Assembly: GCF_900177425.1 (NCBI RefSeq)
Contig: NZ_LT840184.1
Location: forward strand, 5,249,705 to 5,313,704
Direction of reading: 5' to 3'
Length of the DNA stretch: 64,000 nt
Origin: Paenibacillus uliginis N3/975
GTDB lineage: Bacteria; Bacillota; Bacilli; Paenibacillales; Paenibacillaceae
Shown here one piece after another: positions 9,889 to 19,348 of this stretch. The notes beneath the pieces are model-generated. The model had not been told where the DNA came from, made no database searches, and saw only the letters and a program-made list of their open reading frames with translations. The translations under genes were made by a program, and so were the position numbers. Position 1 is the stretch's first letter; the number at the start of each line of letters is the position of its first letter.

Positions 9889-10053
9889 TCATTCAAACAA
9901 TCTTTGATGTTTATGAAAAAATCGGTAAAAGAATTGTACATTGTCCAGTTCAAACCATTCTGCCGTTTGCAAAATCTTGGCATCGAGATTGTAGCTCTTC
10001 GCATGAAGCGTACCCAGAACAAAGGGAGAGTGCCACCCAAACAGCCCTTCTAT
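9889..10053 (-). pseudogene. Start-less 54-codon frame past the HEAT-repeat stop
   Basis: Directly after the HEAT-repeat stop codon (10050-10052), another frame of the same strand is open for 54 codons with protein-like composition (aromatic and helical, ending HKHQRLFE) and no usable start codon. It may be the original C-terminus of the HEAT-repeat protein separated by a frameshift, or a remnant of another gene. The intrinsic terminator follows 20 nt after its stop, which fits either reading. Confidence 0.35.
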
Positions 10054-13000
10054 TCAAGCACCGTCCAAATATCCAGTGCCGCCAGACGAATCGCCTCATG
10101 CTCATGATTCCGGTACGCTCTTAAACGGTCGGTACAAGCCTGGTTCCACAATAAAGATGTTCCCGCAACCTTCAGCAGAGAAAGTCCAATATATTGGGCC
10201 ACAAATGGCTGCCGATCTCTCAAATTGTCCACCAGATCCAGAATTGCCTCCGGGCTCCAATACGCCTGACTGGCATTGGCTGCACGAGCAATCTGTCTGT
10301 AGGCGTAATCCAATAGATGCGGATGCGTGTCCACCATTTGAATCACAGGGTCCAAATGCAGGGCAGCCTGATCCGCTTGGTTCCATTCAACCATCGCTAA
10401 ATATAACTTGATCACGGCTGGTTTCAGGGTTTCTTGGGATTTAAGAGCATCGATCATGCCCGTATATAAAGGAACGAGCACCCGTCTTGCATTTGGAGGC
10501 AATGAGATCAGCTTGTCAATCAATGCCACTAGACGCTGCCGCTCTGGAAGGTCTCTCTCCGGTGCAGCATTCCATTCGGCCTTCGTCTCCGTGTCGGCCA
10601 ACTGTGTGCAAACGCCGATGACCCGATCATTCACCTTCCCGTCACGACTAGCCACAATGAGGGTATCCAACGCGGCCTTCCATCTGGCGTTATCCTCCAT
10701 ATCAAGAATCGTTCTGCTGGCGGAAGCCGCTACCTTCTCCTCGCTTCCATTCACCCAAAGGCTCATGGCTTGGAAAGCCTCTCTTGCCACAACCGGATCG
10801 GCATGCCCTGCGATCTCGATAATCAATTGCAAATACCTTGGCCGAGCTTCCACGGGAAGTCCGCCAGAATACTGGTTAAGCAGGCTTCTTGCGATATCAC
10901 GCTGCGATGAAGCAGCCATTGCACTCATCATGATCCAGCTGCGTTCATCATCGAGCCATTGTCTGGCAGCGTGACCTATGGCGATCATCACATCTTTGTG
11001 TACATTCGGTTTCTCATATTCCCGGATGAGAAGCGCCATGCTCTCACTGCTTTTATAAGCCCCAAGCAGCCGGATGGCCTCTTTTCTGACCGTGATTTTC
11101 AATTTCTCCCGATTCAGCAGGTCCGACAGCATGGACGTCAACATCACCGGGCTCACCCTGCGCATGCATCTGGGGATCGAGTACATGGCGACCCGAGCAC
11201 GGTCTCCATCCAGGTTGCCCAGCAATACAGGAAGTGCCTTCTCCGGCTCTTCCCATAACGAATATGCGTAGAGCGCTGCCTCGACGACATGCACTTCCTG
11301 ATCCTGCAGCAGGACCTCCAGTTGATCGGAGCAATAATCCGGCATGACTGACAAGCTCCGCATCGCCGCCGCACGTTCATGGAAACTTCGTTTGGCATCC
11401 AATGCCACCCGTTCCAGCAGGGAAGCTAATGCCTTTTGCTGGCGCGGCAGCCAACGATGAAACCCATTATAGGCGGGCACAACATAAATCGTTTTTCCCG
11501 ATAAATGCTTGCCTTTGATGATTTTCCCCGAGATGAACGGGTCCAACCACTCCTGACGCTTCAGATGCAGATGCATAAATACGTCGTGGAATGAGATAAA
11601 AGATGGGTATCTGTCCAGCAGTTCTCTAACCCTCGCATCCCGAGTTCCATACGGTGCCAGCCAATAATGGACCGCCTGCGGCGATACCGTTTTAGCCTTC
11701 AGCAGTTCCTCCAGCAGAAGCTGAAGCTTCGGCAATCGATCCACGGCTTTTCCGAACACATCAGCCATACGCAGGACCACACTTACGTTTTCGCGCTTGT
11801 TCGCTTCTACACCAAAGGCATAAATCTCATCGAACAACGCTTCCAGTGCAGAACTTGGTATGCTATCCCAATCCATCGAGAACAACGCAAACTGACCGTC
11901 CCGCATCGTCAATCTTCCAAACGTTCTCAAAGCGAATCTGAAAAGATTGCCCTTCGGCTCCAATGCATGTTCACGTAGTATGGCAAAAGCCAGTTTCTCC
12001 GTGGCGGACCTTGTCCCGTACGAAGTGTCCCTGGCTTCAACCACGCTATCCACCAGCACAGTCAGATCATTCACATGCTCTTCCTTAAACATTGGAGCAG
12101 GACAGTTTGAGAGCTCGACCATAACTTGCCAGCGCACCGGATCCTGGTCGTTCTTGATTCGAGTCAGGAAGCGCAGCGTCTCATCCATTCCGCTTCGGGA
12201 TAGCGCTGTACTCCGAACGAGGTGGGCGTAGGCCGCAGCACGCTCATCGCTATTAGACACCTGGACGGCTTGCTCCAGCTTCTCCCTGGCGTTAACAATT
12301 AAACGGCGCGCCGTCGTTTCGAGCATGTCATCCCGATGATCACGAATGTCGCGAAGTTCCAGCATGCGGGCAGCTTCCTTGTCACGCAGTCGATGCGGTA
12401 GTACATCCAGTAGCGGCATAGGGAAAATGCGTGTCTTCCGCTCGTCTTCCTTATAAGCGGCATCAAACATCGCTTCGCGACAAGACGGCGCTAGGGTATC
12501 CAGCACCCTGGCTACATGTACAGGCTGATCTGCGAGCAAGGTAGTCAGCATGGTCCACTGCGCTGTGGTGAACCATTTTCTCTTTTTCAAAACGCCTGCC
12601 GGAACGCCATGATTCAAAAGATATTCCCGTGTCTCCTCACGTGTCAGCAGTTCGAATACGTCCTCAGAGCTGGCCTGAATCAGAATGCCCAATTGCTGCT
12701 TGAGTACAGGATGAATCATATCCGTCGGCCCAAGCGTAAGCGCACATTCCAACACGATCGCCGGTCTTAAGACACTCAATACTTCAATCGCCGATGAGAG
12801 CGTCCACCATATATTGACCTTTTCCCGATGCGTTGCGTTCTGCAAAGCATTCTTGAAATACGCTGCAACAAGATCTGGATAGTACTTCGTTAGGAGCCGC
12901 CAATTGCGTAACGCATACCCCTGCTCAGGAAGCCTGCTGCGAACCGTCTCTTCGCTGCACACGGCCAATAATAAGGACGCTTCTTGTGCCCCCCACCGGT

Positions 13001-13424
13001 CAAGCACGAGCGGCAGCAGCCGTTCCGCCCAATCCTGACGATATGTATTCAAGATGCTCCGCAGCAATTGGCGTCGGCAATGATACGACATCAGAGCGAT
13101 TTCGGATTCAACCGAAAAGTCCGGATCTGTAATCACTTCTGGCAGTAGTCCAGCCGCCCGCCCTCTGACCCCTGCCTTAGAATGCTTCAGGGCAAACAAA
13201 ACCGCACGAGCATCATTCACTACGTCGGCACCGGTCAAAGCCAGATGCGCCTCATAGGCGGTGCCGCTTTCGAGCAAGGATACGAGCAGCGCGGAATAAT
13301 CCGCATCTCCTTTATGCTGGCGTCCCAGAAGCGCCATCCGCTTCATCCTGTCCGAATAACCCAGCGAATCCAGCTCCATGAGCAATTGCTCTTTGTTCAT
13401 CAGATCATTGTTATATGTCAACAT
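10050..13424 (-). CDS. Large HEAT-repeat-like protein
   Basis: An 1124-residue protein made almost entirely of paired amphipathic helices of HEAT/ARM type, clearest at about residues 75-110, 640-800 and 850-1000, where helices with conserved A-x-x-A-L and R-x-x-A-L patterns repeat every 35-45 residues. There is no signal peptide or catalytic motif. Such solenoids normally act as binding scaffolds. ATG at 13424 is chosen because GGGGAG lies 5 nt upstream; a TTG at 13457 with its own GGAG would add 11 residues. I do not know its partners. The C-terminal end may be shortened. Confidence 0.72.
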   Translation of the reverse strand: MLTYNNDLMNKEQLLMELDSLGYSDRMKRMALLGRQHKGDADYSALLVSLLESGTAYEAHLALTGADVVNDARAVLFALKHSKAGVRGRAAGLLPEVITDPDFSVESEIALMSYHCRRQLLRSILNTYRQDWAERLLPLVLDRWGAQEASLLLAVCSEETVRSRLPEQGYALRNWRLLTKYYPDLVAAYFKNALQNATHREKVNIWWTLSSAIEVLSVLRPAIVLECALTLGPTDMIHPVLKQQLGILIQASSEDVFELLTREETREYLLNHGVPAGVLKKRKWFTTAQWTMLTTLLADQPVHVARVLDTLAPSCREAMFDAAYKEDERKTRIFPMPLLDVLPHRLRDKEAARMLELRDIRDHRDDMLETTARRLIVNAREKLEQAVQVSNSDERAAAYAHLVRSTALSRSGMDETLRFLTRIKNDQDPVRWQVMVELSNCPAPMFKEEHVNDLTVLVDSVVEARDTSYGTRSATEKLAFAILREHALEPKGNLFRFALRTFGRLTMRDGQFALFSMDWDSIPSSALEALFDEIYAFGVEANKRENVSVVLRMADVFGKAVDRLPKLQLLLEELLKAKTVSPQAVHYWLAPYGTRDARVRELLDRYPSFISFHDVFMHLHLKRQEWLDPFISGKIIKGKHLSGKTIYVVPAYNGFHRWLPRQQKALASLLERVALDAKRSFHERAAAMRSLSVMPDYCSDQLEVLLQDQEVHVVEAALYAYSLWEEPEKALPVLLGNLDGDRARVAMYSIPRCMRRVSPVMLTSMLSDLLNREKLKITVRKEAIRLLGAYKSSESMALLIREYEKPNVHKDVMIAIGHAARQWLDDERSWIMMSAMAASSQRDIARSLLNQYSGGLPVEARPRYLQLIIEIAGHADPVVAREAFQAMSLWVNGSEEKVAASASRTILDMEDNARWKAALDTLIVASRDGKVNDRVIGVCTQLADTETKAEWNAAPERDLPERQRLVALIDKLISLPPNARRVLVPLYTGMIDALKSQETLKPAVIKLYLAMVEWNQADQAALHLDPVIQMVDTHPHLLDYAYRQIARAANASQAYWSPEAILDLVDNLRDRQPFVAQYIGLSLLKVAGTSLLWNQACTDRLRAYRNHEHEAIRLAALDIWTVLE

Positions 13425-13649
13425 TTCCTCTCCCCTCATGTTCTTATAATCGATCAAAATTTCTCCATAACCGATTTACGCAAGCTCTCCTGGAAGTATA
13501 TAACTTCTTCATAAACGAAGGCTTCTCCTTTTCGATGCGACATTTCAAACCGACTTAGTCTATGGAATCGGGCCTTTTACAGCCTACAATCCATATTCAC
13601 GCCCTGATTCGGGGTTTCTGCTTTTGAACGGGGCCAAAACGCTGCATAC

Positions 13650-13700
13650 AAAAAGAGATGCCTCTCGGGGTCCATAAGCGGCCCTTTGAGTCATCCCTTT
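13650..13700 (-). terminator. Probable terminator after the MetE-like gene
   Basis: In minus-strand RNA, AAAGGGATG (13700-13692) pairs with CATCTCTTT (13660-13652), one G-U included, enclosing a longer GC-rich loop and followed by U5 (13650-13654). It lies 27 nt past the stop at 13727. Confidence 0.5.
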
Positions 13701-13726
13701 TAGCTCAAGATGATACATATCCGAAT

Positions 13727-14887
13727 TTAGTTATTCCAGTATTGCTTGGCAATCTGTTGACCTTGATCGATTTTCGCCCATTGCTCGGCTTCGCTTAGCT
13801 CGTTACCGCCATCGCAGGATGCAAAGCCGCATTGATGCGAGAGCAGCAGACGATCCTTATCAATGATTTTGGATGCTTCGTCAAGTAGACGGATTACGCG
13901 TGCTTCATCATCAAGCGTATTTGTTTTGGAAGACAGCAAGCCCAGAACAATCTCCGTTTCCGGTCTGTCCTTGAAAACCTCCAGTGCTTCAATCGAACCC
14001 GCACGATCATCATCCCATTCCAGGAAGAAGCGATCATATTTCAATTGCTTCAGGAACAAGTTGGCGATTTTCGCATAAGATCCACCGCCCATGTTGCGGG
14101 AATCATAGTTGCCGCGGCAGTTGTGTGTCCATATTTTCAAGCCGAGGCTATGACCGAAGTCGATCACTGTATTGTTAATATCAATAAATTCGGTGGCGAG
14201 ACCCTGTACTTCCGCTTGATTAATATGCTCCCCTGTAAACGGAGAGTTCGGGTTGTCGTCTGCAAACAGCTCCCACAAGCAATCATCGAATTGCAGGATT
14301 TTGCCGCCTACCGCAGCGAATTCCTCCACGAATTCCTTATAGGCGCTCACAAGACCCGCTTTGAGCTCCTGTTTGTTCTGATAAACAGCATCCGTACCGC
14401 CAATGTTATCCGACCAGGAAAGTTCACCGAAGATATGGGAAGGAGATGGTACGCAAAGTTTCGTTTGCTGATCGCCTGCCGTATCTTGGAGCTGTTTGAA
14501 CAGCTTAATGAAGTGATGATTCTTTCCGCTCAGTTTGCCGGTAATGCGCAATCCAATATCTTTGCGTGTTTCATATTTCGATGTTCCGTCCACATCCCGG
14601 AAAAAGTAGCCATGGTCAGCGATATAACGCTCAACTCCGCCAAAGCCCCATACAAAATCCAGATGCCACATCGATTTGGAGAATTCGCCGTCCGTAATAA
14701 CCGACAGGTTATGCTCGATTTCCTTTTTCACGACCTGTTTGATCGCCTCTGTCTCGCACTCGGCATACCCTTCAAAATTCTCATAAAAAGGATACTGGAT
14801 ATCATCACGATGTTCAATTTGCGTTTTATATTTCAGCAGCTCTTCGGGCCGCAACAAACTTCCTACGATCTGGAACTTATCAGTCAT
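13727..14887 (-). CDS. MetE C-terminal-like methyltransferase (YxjG/YxjH type)
   Basis: A 386-residue protein with the cobalamin-independent methionine synthase catalytic barrel but without MetE's N-terminal half. Zinc-ligand candidates are His and Cys in THNCRG (about residue 255) and Cys in SHQCGFAS (about 350). Members of this short group (YxjG/YxjH in Bacillus subtilis) belong to methionine and sulfur metabolism; the methyl donor is not firmly known for most. The start at 14887 is supported by GAGGGGG 8 nt upstream; an upstream frame extension has no binding site. No SAM riboswitch was seen in the 230-bp upstream region, only a short inverted repeat at 14965-14985. Confidence 0.82.
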   Translation of the reverse strand: MTDKFQIVGSLLRPEELLKYKTQIEHRDDIQYPFYENFEGYAECETEAIKQVVKKEIEHNLSVITDGEFSKSMWHLDFVWGFGGVERYIADHGYFFRDVDGTSKYETRKDIGLRITGKLSGKNHHFIKLFKQLQDTAGDQQTKLCVPSPSHIFGELSWSDNIGGTDAVYQNKQELKAGLVSAYKEFVEEFAAVGGKILQFDDCLWELFADDNPNSPFTGEHINQAEVQGLATEFIDINNTVIDFGHSLGLKIWTHNCRGNYDSRNMGGGSYAKIANLFLKQLKYDRFFLEWDDDRAGSIEALEVFKDRPETEIVLGLLSSKTNTLDDEARVIRLLDEASKIIDKDRLLLSHQCGFASCDGGNELSEAEQWAKIDQGQQIAKQYWNN

Positions 14888-14964
14888 GTAAATAACCCCC
14901 TCGTTGTATACGATGATCATATCACGTGGATAGGAGTTAGAAGAAATACCAAAAAAATATAACT

Positions 14965-14985
14965 AGCTATAGCTAAAAGCTATAG
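14965..14985. repeat. Inverted repeat upstream of the MetE-like gene
   Basis: A 9-bp perfect inverted repeat (GCTATAGCT / AGCTATAGC) has a 3-nt spacer and is about 80 nt upstream of the start codon. Because GCTATAGC is itself a palindrome, the site is also a direct repeat. It is a candidate operator; the regulator is unknown. Confidence 0.4.
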
Positions 14986-15151
14986 CAAAAATGACTGTTG
15001 AGATTACTATGGATACTGAATTAGACTGGAAATCGTACAGGAAGACGTTGATGCAACCCGTATTTCTGCTAATCATTCTTCTCTGCTGTTTCCAAAAGAA
15101 AAAACACAGCCAAGTCGGCCATGTTTTCCAAAAATATTATTGCCTGTCAAT

Positions 15152-16141
15152 TTAATTTCCGTGTTCATCTACCTCATCATGATCCTTGCTTCCAAATTCA
15201 TCGAGCAGCGCACGTACTTCACTTGTTGACTTTACGTTCATTAAGCTATTTCTCAATTCACTTGCCCCTCGAAATCCACGGACATATATTTTGAAGAAGC
15301 GGGCAAGGGGTCTGAATGAACGTGGCTCCTGTGCTGAATATTGATCATGGAGATCCAGATGCAGCCGTAGCAGATCAAGCAATTCCTCACTGCTATGATC
15401 CTTCGGCTCCTTCTCAAAAGCAAATGGATTATGAAAAATACCACGCCCAATCATAATCCCATCTACACCGTATTGTTCGGCGAGCTTCAAGCCGGTCTGA
15501 CGGTCAGGAATATCCCCGTTAATGGTTAGAACTGTATCTGGTGCCACCTCATCACGAAGTTTCTTAATCTCCGGAATCAGTTCCCAATGAGCGTCTACTT
15601 TGCTCATTTCCTCTCTTGTCCGCAGATGAATGGACAGATTAACAATGTCTTGTTTCAAAATATGGGTTAACCAGTCGCGCCATTCATCTACGCTACTAAA
15701 ACCGAGCCTTGTTTTTACACTGACGGGCAGTCCCCCTGCTTTTGCGGCCTGGATAATATCCGCTGCAATTTCGGGACGGCAGATCAGGCCGCTTCCCTTC
15801 CCATTCTCTGCTACATTCGCTACAGGACAACCCATATTAATATCGATGCCTTTAAACCCTTCTTTCGCCATACCGATACTCATTTGACGAAAGTATTCCG
15901 GCTTATCTCCCCAGATATGGGCTACAATGGGCTGTTCATCCTCTGTAAAAGTCAAACGTCCGCGCACACTATGGTTCCCCTCCGGGTGACAATAGCTCTC
16001 TGTATTCGCAAACTCCGTAAAAAACACATCCGGTCTGGCTGCTTCACTTACGACATGGCGAAACACCACATCCGTCACATCTTCCATGGGCGCCAGTACA
16101 AAAAAAGGTCGTGGTAAATCGCGCCAAAAATTATCCGTCAT
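15152..16141 (-). CDS. dus: tRNA-dihydrouridine synthase
   Basis: A 329-residue FMN enzyme that reduces uridine in the tRNA D-loop. Visible hallmarks are the N-terminal APMEDVTD (FMN binding), the catalytic cysteine in [10 protein letters not shown] (about residue 98), VKTRLG (about 140), the IHLRTREE histidine/arginine segment and the phosphate-binding [14 protein letters not shown] at 16141 is chosen because GAGGGG lies 8 nt upstream and the protein then begins just before the TIM barrel; a longer frame to 16225 lacks a binding site. It is not next to other tRNA modification genes. Confidence 0.92.
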   Translation of the reverse strand: MTDNFWRDLPRPFFVLAPMEDVTDVVFRHVVSEAARPDVFFTEFANTESYCHPEGNHSVRGRLTFTEDEQPIVAHIWGDKPEYFRQMSIGMAKEGFKGIDINMGCPVANVAENGKGSGLICRPEIAADIIQAAKAGGLPVSVKTRLGFSSVDEWRDWLTHILKQDIVNLSIHLRTREEMSKVDAHWELIPEIKKLRDEVAPDTVLTINGDIPDRQTGLKLAEQYGVDGIMIGRGIFHNPFAFEKEPKDHSSEELLDLLRLHLDLHDQYSAQEPRSFRPLARFFKIYVRGFRGASELRNSLMNVKSTSEVRALLDEFGSKDHDEVDEHGN

Positions 16142-16325
16142 ATCAAATACCCCTCTATAAATACAGGAAAAATCTTTATCCGAAATGGTAAATACAACCT
16201 GTTCATGCTCTTGCTTTTTCTTCACTTATAGCATGTTTAAGCAATGTAAATCAAACAGCAGTATATGTTAATCGTGCAGTGAAAGCACTCCTAAAACGAT
16301 GTGACCCGTCAATGCAAGTTCATTT

Positions 16326-16895
16326 TCATAACGTACTGCGCCGTAGTTCATAAAAATACTGCACAATTGGATGCTTTAACTTCATCTTCTCGGCCATGTT
16401 TAAAATTCGCTTTTTGCCAACTCGTCTGTCCACCAAAGCTAAAATATTCAATAAAATATCATTACTCTCCAAGCTTTCATCTATAGAAATCGATAAAAAC
16501 GTAGTAGCTACTAGGACAAAATTTGATTTACTTAATGCGGCCTGTGCTGACAAAAGCTCTTTTGCAAGTTCTGAAATTTTTCTGCTTCTTGCAATGACTT
16601 TAAGACGATCCTCGGGAACGGTCCCCTTCGTATCCTTTCTGATCGCTTCAATTTCATCATTGTTGATAGGAATTTGGATGTCCGGATCATTCTTAATTTC
16701 CTGCTCCGTCTGATACCATCTGATTGAGCCAGTTGTATCACTCATATTGAGTACGTTCTTTTTATCTACTGCAAGATAACAAATTCCGGATTTATCAGGT
16801 AGATAACGATAACTGGTTGCCCGGTATTCGACCCTTCCATTTAACGCAGGAGAGAGAAAGCTCTCCAGTTGTTGCTTTAATTTGCTCCAGGACAT
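16326..16895 (-). CDS. SF0329-like conserved protein
   Basis: A 189-residue soluble protein. Its opening (MSWSKLKQQLESFL, then GRVEYRATSYRYLPDKSG) resembles the small conserved family annotated as SF0329 in several bacteria; no function is established. The N-terminal half is beta-rich and tryptophan/tyrosine containing, while the C-terminal 100 residues are helical. AGGAGG 5 nt before the ATG fixes the start. It appears monocistronic. Confidence 0.6.
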   Translation of the reverse strand: MSWSKLKQQLESFLSPALNGRVEYRATSYRYLPDKSGICYLAVDKKNVLNMSDTTGSIRWYQTEQEIKNDPDIQIPINNDEIEAIRKDTKGTVPEDRLKVIARSRKISELAKELLSAQAALSKSNFVLVATTFLSISIDESLESNDILLNILALVDRRVGKKRILNMAEKMKLKHPIVQYFYELRRSTL

Positions 16896-17042
16896 GTATC
16901 CTCCTATGTTCTCAAAGCCTGACTACCCGTATTTCGGGGCAGTTTTATGGCAATGACACCTATAGTGCCAGATTGATTTGATTTAAAATAACAAAATTTC
17001 TAAAGTTAACATGTTGCCCTTGGGTGAAGGTCTATCATACCA

Positions 17043-17528
17043 TTAAAAAATCGAACGATACAACTCGAAAGGATTGGATGCTACTCTACCCGATAGGTGA
17101 ATCAGCACATCGTCCACGCGGTTCAGAAGCTTCTGAAGCTGCGAGGCATCCATATGTTGAAAAATTGAAGCATCATTGCAGCCGACCACAAAATTAAGGG
17201 TATGAATAAACAGCACCTTATCCAAATCCGGGATGGAATTCTGTCCCGTTAGCTGGATGATATCCTGAAGCGAAAAGTAAGGTGGAGAAAACATGCAATT
17301 ATTCTCCTTCATATACAATGCCTTGAGCATGCATCCTAAAGCGCGGTCACTAAACAAGATACATACATGAGCAGAGATGGGATGCATCATCCGGGCTGCT
17401 GAGTTCATATAGATCTGTACGAAATGCTGCATCTTAATCATTGATTTGGAATGAATAGAGGATTCCTGAATTTTTAACAGCCTATCCTTGCTATCTCTGC
17501 ATTCGTCGATGGAGGTTAAATGATTCAC
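17043..17528 (-). CDS. Hypothetical helical protein, weakly HEPN-like
   Basis: A 161-residue all-helical protein with GTG start and AGGGG 9 nt upstream. The middle part (about residues 50-100), with a paired-helix look, a basic DRALGCMLKALYMKEN segment and SLQDIIQL where HEPN proteins carry a T-H-D-L-x-x-L element, recalls HEPN domains. The R-x4-6-H ribonuclease motif is not evident, so any nuclease role is doubtful. No nucleotidyltransferase partner is adjacent. It lies next to the defence island. Confidence 0.5.
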   Translation of the reverse strand: MNHLTSIDECRDSKDRLLKIQESSIHSKSMIKMQHFVQIYMNSAARMMHPISAHVCILFSDRALGCMLKALYMKENNCMFSPPYFSLQDIIQLTGQNSIPDLDKVLFIHTLNFVVGCNDASIFQHMDASQLQKLLNRVDDVLIHLSGRVASNPFELYRSIF

Positions 17529-17803
17529 ATACGTCAGCCCCTATTCGGTTATTGGCGATACCCCAGCTGCGACTGAATTCCTTTATTGGTCTGTCCAAAA
17601 TTGCAGGTGCATAAGAAGTAGTTCTAGCTCAGTTCATCAAAAAGAGTGAATATATAGAAATAAATACTCACTTAGGATGAATAAATAAATACAAACTACA
17701 TACAATATTACCGTATAGTAGTAATTTATTCAAATAACTTATTATCTATGTGTTATTACAAATCAAAACATTCCCTACACTTCTATTAAAGAGAGGTGTA
17801 ACG

Positions 17804-18151
17804 ATGCCTGATGTTCTAAAATTAGTCGGAGCACGTATAAAGGATCTTCGTAAAATAAGAGGATTATCTCAAGAAGCATTAGCAGAAAAGGCTGGCTTCA
17901 ATATAAGTTATATAGGATTTATTGAACGAGCCGAACGTAATGTTTCCATGAAGAATCTGGCGAAGATTGCTAGTGCATTAGATGTTGGAGTGTATGAGCT
18001 TTTTACATATTTGAAAGAACAGGAAGAATTAACAGAGGAGTCAAATTTAAAAGATATAATCTCTTTATTGAGAGAACGTGATTCAAAAGATATTGAGATG
18101 GTCCGAAATATACTAAATGAAATTTTTAGGCGAATTGATGGAAATAGTTAA
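17804..18151 (+). CDS. XRE-family transcriptional regulator
   Basis: A 115-residue protein with a Cro/CI-type helix-turn-helix at residues about 8-62 (IKDLRKIRGLSQEALAEKAG, then SYIGFIERAERNVS) and a helical C-terminal tail probably used for dimerisation. ATG at 17804 follows GAGAGGTG and is preferred over a longer frame. Small regulators of this kind often mark mobile or restriction-modification loci. It converges on the ABC-3C operon rather than sharing a promoter with it, so a regulatory link is only a possibility. Confidence 0.85.
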   Translation: MPDVLKLVGARIKDLRKIRGLSQEALAEKAGFNISYIGFIERAERNVSMKNLAKIASALDVGVYELFTYLKEQEELTEESNLKDIISLLRERDSKDIEMVRNILNEIFRRIDGNS

Positions 18152-18182
18152 AAAAGCTGATCGGATTCCGATCAGCTTTTTT
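18150..18182 (+). terminator. Intrinsic terminator after the XRE gene
   Basis: A GCTGATCGG / CCGATCAGC stem (18156-18164 with 18168-18176), 3-nt loop, flanked by A6 and T6, overlaps the stop codon. It can work in both directions. Confidence 0.9.
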
Positions 18183-18523
18183 AGAGTTATCACCAAAGAT
18201 TATAAAATCGATTAAAAGCTAACTATTATAGTAAAATATTTGAGATAAGCTGCCTTTCTCTCCTGCCTTATATAAAGCGTTTAGCTTTGATTCTAGCCTA
18301 ATGCAGCGCCGCCCACTTACTCTTCGAAAGTTGGGCTGCCTTTTTATAAATACCTTTACAACGAGTGGTTTATTTCATATTCTGTACTCCGCATTGGTAA
18401 GAGCTTGAGCATTCTTAACAAATTACTGGCTTCCATAGATAGCAAAAATGTCGATAAATTTTGAAACTATTGGCGTTACCTTGTTGAACGTTGGAGACAT
18501 TGATCTCTTTTTAAGGTATTTGG
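18183..18523. other. Convergent intergenic region, 341 bp
   Basis: No gene is seen. An imperfect GC-rich hairpin followed by T5 lies at about 18302-18345 and could be a second plus-strand terminator between the XRE gene and the oppositely transcribed ABC-3C operon. Confidence 0.4.
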
Positions 18524-19348
18524 TTAGTTTCTCCAAGGGTATTTCATATCAAGATATTCACTCTTAGACTTCAAAAAATCCTCAACCCAATTAATTGCAG
18601 TTGCTAAAACTTCCCTTTGATTTTCTTTATTGTACGAAAAAGCATTAATGAATTTGAAATCAACTTCGTAATCCCCTTGCATCCATGTATCCCCCATACC
18701 ATCCTGTTGAAGCCAGATTGACGGCACTCTATTGAACGCACATATTTTAGCTTCATCTATTTGGCCAGCAGGGTACGATTTCTCAATTACTACAAATTTA
18801 GATATGGAAGCATACGCCAACATTTTTTCTTCATTGGAAAGAGTTCGAATTTCGGGCTGCTCTTTTATTAGGATAGGAGTATACCCGTGTTGACGCAACA
18901 TCTCACTTATATTTTTTAATTCTTGCATGTATTCCTCTGGACTGTCTTTCCCCAAAACCAAAACTGTTTTTTCCTTTGATATTTTTAACCATTCTGCATA
19001 GTTTGAGGATGATTCTCCACTTTCATACGTAAGTAATCGAATTTGATCAATTTTCTCGTTACTCACTACAATCGCTTGGAATTCAGGAAACACTTCTGCA
19101 AATCGATCTCTATGAAATTGCTTGGATTGTAATATTGTAAATAGATCACTATATAACCCATGTTGCCGAATAGCATCCACAATATTACTGCAATTTTCTT
19201 TATGCGATAAAAATTTATTTATAATATCATCTTTATCCAAGTTCAAAGAACGACAAATACTAATTAATTGGATAGGCGAATAAGAATTTTTTAAAAAATC
19301 TATTAATCTATCTTCGTCTTTAAATTCAATACTAATATGTGAACCCAA
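18524..19348 (-). CDS. Putative ABC-3C effector: EAD-like domain plus TIR/SLOG-like domain
   Basis: A 274-residue protein and last gene of the ABC-3C operon. Residues about 9-75 form a small helical domain of the effector-associated (EAD) kind: LIDFLKNSYSPIQLISICRSL, a middle D-D-I helix, then IVDAIRQHGLYSDLFTIL. Residues about 125-260 look like a Rossmann-type sensor/effector domain: strand KTVLVLGKDS, strand ASISKFVVIEKS, conserved PAGQIDEAK and a GMGDTWM segment, recalling TIR-like or SLOG-like domains. I infer an NAD- or nucleotide-directed effector recruited by the EAD-bearing protein at 21732-22478. TTG at 19348 is chosen because AGGAGAGAGAGGG precedes it; an ATG at 19393 overlaps the ATPase gene further and lacks a good binding site. 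No catalytic residue is certain. Confidence 0.65.
   Translation of the reverse strand: MGSHISIEFKDEDRLIDFLKNSYSPIQLISICRSLNLDKDDIINKFLSHKENCSNIVDAIRQHGLYSDLFTILQSKQFHRDRFAEVFPEFQAIVVSNEKIDQIRLLTYESGESSSNYAEWLKISKEKTVLVLGKDSPEEYMQELKNISEMLRQHGYTPILIKEQPEIRTLSNEEKMLAYASISKFVVIEKSYPAGQIDEAKICAFNRVPSIWLQQDGMGDTWMQGDYEVDFKFINAFSYNKENQREVLATAINWVEDFLKSKSEYLDMKYPWRN

Noticed and set aside
14045..14962. 305-codon plus-strand open frame opposite the MetE-like gene
   Set aside because: No ribosome binding site, no recognisable protein text, and it lies antisense to a clear enzyme gene with strong motifs.
17043..17528. HEPN ribonuclease toxin
   Set aside because: Helical pattern is similar, but the R-x4-6-H catalytic motif and a MNT-type antitoxin neighbour are missing; kept only as an unassigned protein.
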